Shown here: in pieces, positions 1 through 6,989 of the stretch
How the letters are laid out: every line of letters starts with the position of its first letter
Numbering within the stretch: position 1 is the first letter of the stretch
Source: Plectonema radiosum NIES-515
GTDB taxonomy: Bacteria > Cyanobacteriota > Cyanobacteriia > Cyanobacteriales > Nostocaceae
Reading direction: 5' to 3'
DNA: 35,027 nt
NCBI RefSeq assembly: GCF_025753815.1
Contig: NZ_JAOWRF010000153.1
Location: 1-35,027 of the forward strand
The notes under the pieces: generated by a model
What the model was told of the DNA's origin: nothing
Seen by the model: the letters and a program-made list of their open reading frames with translations, nothing else
The model's database searches: none
Made by a program: the position numbers and the translations under genes

Positions 1-493
1 CCAATTCCGTCATCTGCCTCCCCGCACCGCCCGGGGTGATCGCACCCCAGAGTGGGGGGAGGGGGGGAGGGGAGGGGGGGAGGAGTGGGGGATGGGGGGA
101 GTGGGGAGAAATTCTTCCAAGGAGTCCCCCTGTCCCCCTGCCCCCCTGTCCCCTCCTCTGCAACAACTGCGCCACCACACTTGGGTTATCAATGGGTGGA
201 GATGTATCGGGTAAAATGCTAATTCTTGTAAAACCACCAGCTGCTGCTGCTTGCAACAAAGAGGAAATAGTTTCCCGTTCTTCAAACCCAGGTTCGCCAG
301 AGTGGCTATATAAATCTACCAACCCAGATCCTAAAATTAACCCCCGACAATCTCTGATTTGAGTATCGGCACTAACATCAGAAATAGTTTCTGCGACGCA
401 ACTGATATAACCATCAACAATCAACACATCAGCTATTTGGTCAGTTTCAGAAACTGGGTCGATAATTCGTACTTGTTGCAGCAGTTCAGTCAT
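1..493 (-). CDS. pyrC: Dihydroorotase-like amidohydrolase, N-terminal part (runs off left edge)
   Basis: The minus-strand frame is open from an ATG at 493 down to the window edge (164 codons plus one base). The N-terminus (VRIIDPVSETDQIADVLIVD, then GLVDLYSHSGEPGFEERET at about residues 57-75, FTRISILPDTSPPIDNP at about 88-104, and WGAITPGGAGRQMTEL at about 149-164) is that of the cyanobacterial dihydroorotase-like protein, which would make dihydroorotate in UMP synthesis. Two oddities are visible. The usual HxH metal-ligand motif (DxHxH) reads Y62-S63-H64, so the first ligand is absent. Residues about 113-147 are a Gly/Arg then Pro/Ser/His low-complexity stretch encoded by G/C-run repeats, kept in frame between two recognisable conserved blocks. 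From family knowledge the first-ligand change may be normal for this cyanobacterial group, so catalytic competence is uncertain. The fused pyrFE gene lies 16 kb away and is not in the same operon. Confidence 0.8.
   Translation of the reverse strand, partial: MTELLQQVRIIDPVSETDQIADVLIVDGYISCVAETISDVSADTQIRDCRGLILGSGLVDLYSHSGEPGFEERETISSLLQAAAAGGFTRISILPDTSPPIDNPSVVAQLLQRRGQGGRGTGGLLGRISPHSPHPPLLPPSPPPLPPLWGAITPGGAGRQMTEL
50..157. repeat. G-run low-complexity repeat inside the dihydroorotase-like gene
   Basis: On the plus strand the stretch is runs of 4-9 G separated by single A or T (GGGGGAG, GGAGTGGGG types), then CCCCCTGTCC/CCCCTG units from about 124 to 152. This resembles the short-tandem intergenic repeats of filamentous cyanobacteria, but here it lies inside a coding frame. 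Read on the minus strand it has no stop and encodes about 35 residues rich in Gly and Pro. Confidence 0.8.
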
Positions 494-532
494 AAAAATT
501 TTGAGTTACGAGTTAGGAGGAGCGTCCAAGCG

Positions 533-562
533 GTAGAGACGTTCCGGACCGAACGTCTGTAC
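533..562. repeat. Isolated palindromic core (GTAGAGACG family)
   Basis: GTAGAGACG, an internal TTCCGGACCGAA palindrome, then CGTCTGTAC form a near-perfect 30-nt inverted repeat. It is a solitary copy of the core found in the MITE-like elements elsewhere in the window (for example 13285-13317, 23354-23381 and 25970-25997). It lies between the dihydroorotase-like gene and the histidine phosphatase gene, in a stretch otherwise made of degenerate GAGTTA/ACTCCTC repeats. Confidence 0.7.
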
Positions 563-665
563 GAGGAGTAGGAGGCGCGGAGTTAAGAAAAGCGAAGTTT
601 TATTTACTTTTTGCTTCTTCGTCCTAACTTTATTCCTCACTCATAACTCCTCACTCCTCACTTTT

Positions 666-2018
666 CTAAAGTGCGCCGGCTGCGGTTTTATCGAGTACGC
701 CTCCACCTAAGTGAGCGGTGATATTCATTGCTTGCAGTACTGGTAAACCGTTCAGTCCGGAAGGGTAATCGATAACGCTGATTGCCCCATTTCCTTGACG
801 GAAATTCCAGAAATTTTCTGATGGTAAACCGAGAATATGACAAAGCAAGGTTTTATTTGTAGCGTCGTGAGCAACTACTAAGCCTAGGTGAAGCTGATTT
901 AGTATTGCTGTTTCAACTATAGATTGCCAAGCGGCAATACTGCGATCGCACACTTGTTGCAGATTTTCCCCTTCAGGCATTTGTACCAATGCTGGAACTG
1001 TTCGCCAACGTTCCAATTCTCCGGGATATTCTTGCTCTATTTCTTTTTCAAATTTTCCTTCCCAGAGTCCGTGACTAATTTCTCTTAAACCATCAAATAA
1101 ATCCAATTTTACACTTTTGTGATGCTCTAAAATAATTTCCGCTGTTTCTTTTGGACGCAGCATTGAACTACTAACAGCAAAATCAATTGCTAGTTGTTGG
1201 AGAAATTCGCTGGCTTTTTGTGCCTGAAGCTTACCATTATCGTTTAGGGGGATATCAATTTGCCCTTGAAATCTACCTTGACGATTCCATTCAGTTTCAC
1301 CGTGACGCACCAGCAACAATCTGACTCCTTGATGATTCGGTCGCAAGGAAGGCAAATTTTCGTCTAAGTGTTGCGTCTGATTCATCGATTCTAGTTGGAC
1401 TGGTTCTCCTAATCCCCCAGAGAAATTTAGTACGCTGATGCCACAGTTAGATTGCTGTATGCAATGGTAGCGAGATGGAGATATCGACAATGCGGTGCCC
1501 AGAAGCGCCCGATTGATGCCGTTATGCCCGACAATCAAAATGGTTTGCCCCCGATTATGAGACAAAATTTCTTGCCAAAACTCCCGCGCTTGTTCGTATA
1601 AAGCCAAAACCGGAAAATGTTCTTTCGTTCCCTCAGTTTCTGGAACTAGCATCCGCAGTTCGTGAGGACGTTCTTTCCAAATGCGGTAGTCTTCGGGAAA
1701 TTTTTGCTTCACATCAGCACTGAGCATTGTTTCCCATAAAGGAAGGTCAATTTCCAGCAATTTCTGAGAAGTTTGCCCAACAAGAGATTCTATAGAATGA
1801 ATTGTCAATTCACTTTGGATGATATCTGCTGTTTCTTTCGCTCGTCGTAAAGGACTGCTATAAATAGCATTAAATTGAATATTACTGAGGGCTTTGCCTG
1901 ATAAACTGGCATCCTTACGACCTTTTTCGGTGATGGTGGACGCATCTGTGCGACCTTGGATGCGCTTTTCTGTATTATATGTGCTTTGACCGTGGCGCAC
2001 GATGATGACACGAGTCAT
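666..2018 (-). CDS. Tandem two-domain histidine phosphatase (phosphoglycerate mutase superfamily)
   Basis: The 450-residue protein contains two complete phosphoglycerate-mutase-like domains in tandem. Domain 1 starts at residue 3 with the catalytic RHG (H9) and has a second histidine at H165 (VGHNG). Domain 2 starts near residue 232 with RHGETEWN (H239) and has VVAHD (H384). Domain 2 keeps the acid/tryptophan block EISHGLWEG near 313-321. In domain 1 the matching block reads EIDLPLWET, so it lacks the usual G-x-WEG and may have different activity. Such proteins hydrolyse phosphomonoesters; some cyanobacterial members act as phosphoserine phosphatase, but the sequence alone does not fix the substrate. 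No signal peptide, so cytoplasmic. It is followed on the same strand by the partial dihydroorotase-like gene 172 nt downstream. Confidence 0.9.
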   Translation of the reverse strand: MTRVIIVRHGQSTYNTEKRIQGRTDASTITEKGRKDASLSGKALSNIQFNAIYSSPLRRAKETADIIQSELTIHSIESLVGQTSQKLLEIDLPLWETMLSADVKQKFPEDYRIWKERPHELRMLVPETEGTKEHFPVLALYEQAREFWQEILSHNRGQTILIVGHNGINRALLGTALSISPSRYHCIQQSNCGISVLNFSGGLGEPVQLESMNQTQHLDENLPSLRPNHQGVRLLLVRHGETEWNRQGRFQGQIDIPLNDNGKLQAQKASEFLQQLAIDFAVSSSMLRPKETAEIILEHHKSVKLDLFDGLREISHGLWEGKFEKEIEQEYPGELERWRTVPALVQMPEGENLQQVCDRSIAAWQSIVETAILNQLHLGLVVAHDATNKTLLCHILGLPSENFWNFRQGNGAISVIDYPSGLNGLPVLQAMNITAHLGGGVLDKTAAGAL

Positions 2019-2348
2019 CTTTTTTGCCCTCCTCTATCTAGATGAATAATTTTACTGCAAAGTGTTTACTTTATTGACGTTTTTGCCAATTTATCTTTGC
2101 TTGGCGATGATTTTTAGAGTATCACCAAAAAATAAAGTCCCCTCTGTCTTTGAGTTGGTTATATACAACCCAAGGCAGAGGGGCTATTTGATTCTACCAG
2201 CCTATAATCCCTTCTTTAATCGCAACGATTGAGAAAAACCCTTGATTTACAGAGGGTGCGTCAATCAAGCAACCATTTAAAATAGTTGAAAAGCCTAACT
2301 TCTAAGCTTTTTGAATGCGTGCCCACTCTTGTGTGCTGAAAGTTAATC
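2019..2348. other. Intergenic stretch with one terminator hairpin
   Basis: This gap separates the secreted small protein gene (upstream) from the histidine phosphatase gene (downstream), both on the minus strand. Apart from the hairpin at 2139-2183 nothing coding was seen. The minus-strand side next to 2018 would contain the phosphatase promoter, but no convincing -35/-10 pair could be assigned. Confidence 0.6.
2139..2183 (-). terminator. Rho-independent terminator of the small secreted protein gene
   Basis: CCCCTCTG at 2139-2146 pairs with CAGAGGGG at 2176-2183, and the pairing continues inward (TCTTTGaGTTG with CAACccAAGG). Read on the minus strand the stem is followed by ACTTTATTTTTT, the expected U-rich tail, so it should end transcripts from the gene at 2349-2729. 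On the plus strand it has no T-run. Confidence 0.65.
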
Positions 2349-2729
2349 CTATTGACTAAAAAGCTGCACTTGCACCCCATCATTAACGCTGTTATCAGAC
2401 TGATCCGGTTGCAAGATAATGGGAGTGTCTGTCAGTGTTAGAGGTTCATCAAGCCTTCTTAATTCGAGTTGATCGCCGATTTGCAAAATACCCATAGGGA
2501 CAATTTTTTGCGTATTATTACCAGGAGCATTGGCAGAATTGCTTGGTGCAAAAAATTTGGCGTAGTCGTCCTGTGCTGTTCTATTATTAATTCCGCTGAG
2601 AGAATCACCACTGAACATGTATTGTAGTACGTTTGAGTTTTGCGTTGATGGTGATTGTGCGTTTACTGAATTTCCCAAGCTTGTCACACTTGCGATGATT
2701 GCCAAGGCTGCAATAACTTTACTGTTCAT
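2349..2729 (-). CDS. Small exported protein of unknown function
   Basis: The 126-residue product begins with a clear Sec-type signal peptide: Lys4, a hydrophobic core VIAALAIIASVTSLG, then an AxA-like site ending NAQ at about residues 23-25. The mature part (about 100 residues) is Asn/Ser/Gln-rich and acidic, has no cysteines, and ends in an Asp/Asn-rich segment. A small hydrophobic block (IVPMGILQIGDQLELRRL, about residues 77-94) is the only part that looks folded. No known domain was recognised. It has its own terminator downstream and repeat-rich DNA upstream, so it is probably monocistronic. The export signal and clean ORF support a real gene, but the function is unknown. Confidence 0.7.
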   Translation of the reverse strand: MNSKVIAALAIIASVTSLGNSVNAQSPSTQNSNVLQYMFSGDSLSGINNRTAQDDYAKFFAPSNSANAPGNNTQKIVPMGILQIGDQLELRRLDEPLTLTDTPIILQPDQSDNSVNDGVQVQLFSQ

Positions 2730-2978
2730 TAGTTTTATCCAAATTATTTTTTATTACTTGTCTTTATTCTACAAACAAGTTATTTTCTTTGCTTTAATTC
2801 TCAGCTGTGTGATAGCTAATTATTGTATTTTAATATACTGGATTTGTCAATAAGTTTTCTTCTGGTGTTAAGATAATATATTATTATTTTTAGATATAAT
2901 TTGCACGAGTTCTAATTAAGACAACAATTAATCAAAAATACTTATAACAAGCAGCAGACCAGCACCCTGATATATTTC

Positions 2979-3080
2979 AATACCGTTGGTGTTAAGCCCC
3001 AAATTATCGTAGAGACTAGCAAGTGCTACGTCTGTCTACATACCATTTTTTACCACCAATTCCTTAACACCAACTGTATT
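2979..3080. mobile_element. MITE-like element with 18-bp terminal inverted repeats
   Basis: AATACCGTTGGTGTTAAG at 2979-2996 is the inverted complement of CTTAACACCAACTGTATT at 3063-3080, with one mismatch. Between the arms lies a GTAGAGAC...GTCTGTCTAC core (about 3011-3041) shared with the other palindromic elements of the window. There is no coding capacity. The ends differ from the TAGACATCTCC family, so this is a second element type carrying, or invaded by, the same core. Confidence 0.65.
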
Positions 3081-3241
3081 TTGACATATTTACAGGTGAA
3101 GTAACTAGCCATCATGAACTGCGTACAGCAATAACTCATAAAAAACTTTTTTACCTTTTCCCTTTGCCCCTCTTTCAAGTCAGGTGAATCAGGCAAAGAA
3201 AACCACGTACATTTATTGCTGGATGCACATCCAGACAACAA

Positions 3242-3428
3242 TAGACATCTCCATAAAAGACGTAGAGACGTAAGCTAGCTACGTCTAATCAACGGTTTCG
3301 GGCAACGCATAATTAATTTATACCAGACGTCTAATAAACAAACGTCGTGAAAAACAATGTAGAGACGCGAAATTTCGCGTCTAATCAAGGGTTTTGGGCA
3401 ACGCATAGTTCATTTCTGGAGATGTCTA
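3242..3428. mobile_element. Composite MITE-like element, TAGACATCTCC ends
   Basis: The element starts TAGACATCTCC (3242) and ends GGAGATGTCTA (3428), an 11-bp perfect terminal inverted repeat bounded by TA, as expected for Tc1/mariner (IS630)-type elements that duplicate TA. Inside are two copies of the GTAGAGACG palindrome, each followed by the conserved arm GTTTTGGGCAACGCATA. The 187-bp length and double core suggest two units joined head to tail. It has no coding capacity. It abuts the tnpA remnant at 3429. Confidence 0.75.
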
Positions 3429-3556
3429 ATACGTCGCAGTTGATTAGCTCCCTGAAATTTGCGTCAAGTCGAATTATTAGAAAAGAGTTTGCAGAGTACC
3501 TGAAACAGTTTTATTGGAAAAAAGAAGACCCTAGTTTTTGGACAGATGCTTACTGA
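3429..3556 (+). pseudogene. IS200/IS605-type TnpA remnant
   Basis: The plus-strand frame reads SQLISSLKFASSRIIRKEF, then YLKQFYW and SFWTDAY before a TGA. The order LIxSLKxxSSRxIRKEF...W...FW.xAY is the middle part of the IS200 Y1 transposase, where the family normally continues FVAS.GG and then the catalytic tyrosine helix. Here the match stops at the Tyr codon at 3551-3553 and the following bases belong to a different repeat. The N-terminal HUH part is missing upstream, where the MITE-like element ends at 3428. Both ends are therefore lost next to repeat elements and this is a dead fragment. It is unrelated in position to the intact tnpB at 19.5-20.6 kb. Confidence 0.7.
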
Positions 3557-3559
3557 AGG

Positions 3560-3735
3560 GAGGGGTTCATGGGTTCATGAAAAAAGGGTCGGGGATAAGA
3601 GGGGGAAAGGGGAAAGGAAAAAGGGGAAAGGGGGAAAAGAAAAGAAAAATATTATGAGTAACTTAAATTGGTCTTTGTTTCCATACATGAGTCCATGAAC
3701 CATGAGTCCCTTTACCATGAACCCATGAACCCCTC
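3560..3735. repeat. 176-bp element bounded by perfect 20-bp inverted repeats
   Basis: GAGGGGTTCATGGGTTCATG at 3560-3579 is the exact reverse complement of 3716-3735. The interior is a purine tract (GGGGAAAGG-type) followed by further CATGAGTCC/CCATGAACC motifs. It begins three bases after the truncated tnpA frame ends, so its arrival or expansion may have cut that gene. It has no coding capacity. Confidence 0.75.
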
Positions 3736-3985
3736 TTACGCGATCGCTTTTTTATATGATTCTTTTCCCCAATAAGGGTTTAAAGTCCCCTATGCGTAAG
3801 TGGTTTTATTTGGGGGGAGGTCACAATTCCCGAATCCAAATTCTTTCCCCTTTACCATGAACCCCTAATGAGTGAACTATGGGAAAAAACATTTTCAGGA
3901 CGCGTGCAATTTTGACTTGCTTACATCCCCAGCTTGTAGAAGCATGGAGAATTACGCCAAATTAATGAAGATTTTAACTGATTAT

Positions 3986-4012
3986 TTGACTTTTGCTGAT
4001 GATTTGTAGTAT
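3986..4012 (+). promoter_or_regulatory. Possible promoter of the TPS-CHAT operon
   Basis: TTGACT (3986-3991) and TAGTAT (4007-4012) are separated by 15 nt, shorter than the ideal 17, about 40 nt before the GTG start at 4053. This is the best -35/-10-like pair in the region but is weak evidence. Confidence 0.3.
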
Positions 4013-4052
4013 TTATCAATACTAATCCTAGTCTCGCCACTGCCCAGTTTTA

Positions 4053-6989
4053 GTGTCTCAAATAATACGACGTACTCTTTCTGACTGGCTCCCTTGCAGT
4101 CTTCACCTGTGCTTGCTGATTGTAACAAATCCCGCATTCGGGCAAATAGTCCCAGATAACACCCTGAGGGTCAATTCAGTTGTCACACCCCAAGGAAATA
4201 TCAAACTCATTGATGGGGGAACTGTGGCTGGAAGTAACTTATTCCACAGTTTTCAAGAATTTTCCGTCTTGAGTGGTGAGACAGCATCTTTTAATAATTC
4301 CCTAAATATTCAAAATATTCTCACAAGGGTTACAGGCAATTCGGCTTCTAATATTAATGGTTTGCTGAAAGCGACAGGTAATGCTAGCTTATTTCTAATT
4401 AATCCCAACGGAATTATTTTTGGACGCAATGCAACGTTGGATATTGGGGGTTCATTTGTAGCTAGTACAGCAAGTAGCATTAAATTTCCTGATGGCAATG
4501 AGTTTAGTGCGATTAATCCTCAAAGTACATCTTTATTGAGTATCACAGTTCCTCTGGGTTTGCAATTTCCCGGAATGTCTGCAAACATTATCAATCGCGG
4601 TGCTAATCTTCAAGTATTGCCGGAAAAAACTATCGCTTTAGTGGGTGGGAATGTCACCCTAGAAGGTAGTCAGTTAACAGCACCACAAGGACGAATTGAA
4701 CTCGGTAGTGTTGGAGGTAACAGTTTGGTAAGCTTGAATCCCACAGCTAACGGCTGGACTTTAGGATATAACGGGATAAATAATTTTGGGAATATTCAAC
4801 TACTTTCCCAGTCTATAGTTAGTGCCAGTGGGATGAATAGTGGTAATATCCAAGTGCAAGGTGGGGACGTAACGCTGACTGATGGATCGAGAATTGTCGC
4901 CGATAATTCTGTTCGTCAAAACGGTGGGGAAATTTTTGTTCGAGCGACAAATTTGACTGTGACAAATGGCTCTAGAATTACTGTACAAGCTTTGAACGAA
5001 GGGAACGCTGGTAGAATTAATGTGCAAGCTGATGCAGTTGAAATCAGTGGTGCATCACCAGACAGTCAAGTATTCAGCACAATTGCAGCTACCTCAAAAG
5101 GAACTGGTGATTCTGGAAGCATAAATATTACAACCAATCGGTTGACTGCCAGAGATGGTGGTGATGTGTCGGTGACAACTTTTAACTCCGGGAGGGGAGG
5201 AAACCTGAGTGTCAATGCCTCTGAGTTTGTAGAATTAATCGGCGATCGCATCAGTTCAAATGGTCTAAACTTCAGTCGTAGTGGTTTGTTTGCCGCTACT
5301 GAAGGAACTGGAAAGGGGGGAAATATAAGAATTAATACCCCTAACTTGCGGGTACTGAATGGGGCAAGGGTGTCCGTGTCTACAAGCGGTAGAGGGGAGA
5401 ACGGTAAACTAGGTGGTACTGGTGGTAATCTGCTTGTCAATGCGAAAGTGATAGAACTAAGCGGTAGTGGTTCAAATGGTAGATTTGCCAGTGGTTTATT
5501 TGCTTTGTCTGGAGAGGAAAGACCAAATATCCCAGAAAATGCAGCTACAGGTAATGCCGGAGATATCAGAGTTGAAACTGGGCAGTTAACTATTCTTGAG
5601 GGGGCACAACTATCAGCAGGCACTGCGGGTAGGGGTCAGGGTGGAAATATTACTGTCAAAGCTGATGTTATAGATATAACTGGAGCATCAATTATTAATC
5701 GAGGATTCAGTACTTTAGCTGCTACCTCCCGTGGTACGGGGGACTCTGGTAATATCACCATTGATACTCGGCAGTTGAGAGTTAGCGATGGTGCAGACGT
5801 TTCGGTTACAGCTTTTGGAACGGGGAGTTCGGGAGAGCTTAAGGTTCGTGCTTCCGATTCAGTAGAACTGATTGGGGCAAGTGCTATTCCCAACAGTCCA
5901 ATCTTCAGTCGCAGCGGGTTGTTTGCTGCTACTGAAGGAACCAAAGACGGAGGTTCTATAACGGTTAATACACCCCGGTTACTGATTAAAGATGGTGCAA
6001 GAATTTCAGTATCTACTCGTGGTAGGGGTGAAAACGGCATCCCTGGTGGTAGGGGTGGTAATTTGATTGTCAATGCCTCAGATCGTATAGATTTGAGCGG
6101 GATAGGGCAGGTGCAACTGGTGCGTGACGGAAAAATTGAGACACGTAGATTTGCCAGCGGTTTGTTTGCTTTGTCTGGAGAACCAAGACCAAATATCAGA
6201 GAAAATGAAGCGACGGGAATCGGTGGTAACTTAGAAATTAACACTGGTTTGTTGAGTATTCGAGATGGGGCTGAAGTGTCGGTGAGTGCTAGAGGTTCAG
6301 GATCAGCTGGCAACCTGCAAGCACGAGCTAACGAAATCAAGCTGAATAATGGCTCGATTATCGGGTTAACGGTATTGGGAAACGGTGCTAACATTAATCT
6401 ACAAGTTCAAGATTCTTTACAACTGCGAGGCAATTCTCAAATATCTACTACTGGTAAAAGTGGCAATGGTGGTAATATCACAATTACCGCAGGTACCCTC
6501 GCCATCTTAGAAAATAGCAGCATTAGGGCAGATGCTGGCAGACTAGGGGGAAATGTGCAAATTACCACCCAAGGACTGTTTGCCCTTGGGGGTGCGATTA
6601 CTGCCAGTTCTGCCTTGGGAACTCAATTCAGCGGGGTTGTGGCTATTAATACTCCAGATGTGACACCGAGTCAAGGATTAGTTGAAGTTCCAGTTCTCGC
6701 TCCAGAAAACCAGGTAGCGCAAACTTGTGCAGCAGAGGGAAGAAAAGACCGCAGCCAATTTCTTATTACCGGACGTGGTGGACTGCCCCCTAACCCTACG
6801 GAACCACTTAGCAGTGAAGCGGTCAGAGTCAGTGGGACAACAGGGCGAGATCCATTACCATTAAATAATTATCCGCGACCAGCTACAGGATGGCAAGTTA
6901 ACAGTAAAGGTGAAGTAGTTCTGACAGCTAATGCTGCTAATTTAACTCCAACTTCTAGGCTACCCACAGCTAACTGCCATGTCCGTTAA
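4053..6989 (+). CDS. TpsA-like secreted filamentous-haemagglutinin-family protein
   Basis: The 978-residue protein is the passenger of a two-partner secretion system. It has a signal peptide (about 1-30, ending NPAFGQ) and a TPS secretion domain (about 31-160) with N62-LFHSF and NPNGIIFG at 117-124, the motifs recognised by the TpsB POTRA domains. A long Gly/Asn/Ser-rich beta-helix follows. Two tandem repeats of about 210 residues (about 330-535 and 540-750) share blocks such as FSRSGLFAATEG, GRGENG and FASGLFALSGE. The C-terminus has a single Cys in VAQTCAAEG followed by SQFLITGRGGLPPNP, a tail typical of cyanobacterial members, and ends CHVR. The start is GTG with no clear Shine-Dalgarno; an in-frame TAG lies 24 bases upstream and no earlier start is visible. 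It is the first gene of an operon; its end overlaps tpsB by 11 nt. Likely a surface or released adhesin; the binding target is unknown. Confidence 0.92.
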   Translation: MSQIIRRTLSDWLPCSLHLCLLIVTNPAFGQIVPDNTLRVNSVVTPQGNIKLIDGGTVAGSNLFHSFQEFSVLSGETASFNNSLNIQNILTRVTGNSASNINGLLKATGNASLFLINPNGIIFGRNATLDIGGSFVASTASSIKFPDGNEFSAINPQSTSLLSITVPLGLQFPGMSANIINRGANLQVLPEKTIALVGGNVTLEGSQLTAPQGRIELGSVGGNSLVSLNPTANGWTLGYNGINNFGNIQLLSQSIVSASGMNSGNIQVQGGDVTLTDGSRIVADNSVRQNGGEIFVRATNLTVTNGSRITVQALNEGNAGRINVQADAVEISGASPDSQVFSTIAATSKGTGDSGSINITTNRLTARDGGDVSVTTFNSGRGGNLSVNASEFVELIGDRISSNGLNFSRSGLFAATEGTGKGGNIRINTPNLRVLNGARVSVSTSGRGENGKLGGTGGNLLVNAKVIELSGSGSNGRFASGLFALSGEERPNIPENAATGNAGDIRVETGQLTILEGAQLSAGTAGRGQGGNITVKADVIDITGASIINRGFSTLAATSRGTGDSGNITIDTRQLRVSDGADVSVTAFGTGSSGELKVRASDSVELIGASAIPNSPIFSRSGLFAATEGTKDGGSITVNTPRLLIKDGARISVSTRGRGENGIPGGRGGNLIVNASDRIDLSGIGQVQLVRDGKIETRRFASGLFALSGEPRPNIRENEATGIGGNLEINTGLLSIRDGAEVSVSARGSGSAGNLQARANEIKLNNGSIIGLTVLGNGANINLQVQDSLQLRGNSQISTTGKSGNGGNITITAGTLAILENSSIRADAGRLGGNVQITTQGLFALGGAITASSALGTQFSGVVAINTPDVTPSQGLVEVPVLAPENQVAQTCAAEGRKDRSQFLITGRGGLPPNPTEPLSSEAVRVSGTTGRDPLPLNNYPRPATGWQVNSKGEVVLTANAANLTPTSRLPTANCHVR

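Larger units (their letters stand above)
2730..4052. other. Repeat-dense non-coding island
   Basis: This stretch of about 1.3 kb carries no intact gene. In order it holds an AT-rich upstream region for the small secreted protein (2730-2978), an inverted-repeat element (2979-3080), a composite MITE-like element (3242-3428), a tnpA remnant (3429-3556), a second inverted-repeat element (3560-3735) with a purine tract of G/A runs at about 3590-3655, further copies of the CCATGAACCC motif (3842-3865), and the upstream region of the TPS operon. It looks like a landing zone for small mobile elements. Confidence 0.7.

Noticed and set aside
2617-2853. Plus-strand 78-codon hydrophobic ORF
   Set aside because: It is antisense to the signal-peptide end of the small exported protein and its AT-rich upstream region; the hydrophobicity comes from T-rich DNA.
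3050-3241. Minus-strand 63-codon ORF in the repeat island
   Set aside because: It overlaps an inverted-repeat element end, has no start context and no recognisable motif.
5066-6394. Two long minus-strand ORFs (185 and 252 codons) inside tpsA
   Set aside because: They are antisense shadows of the repetitive tpsA gene, rich in Pro/Leu/Ser as expected from its reversed Gly/Asn codons, with no ribosome binding site and no recognisable domain.
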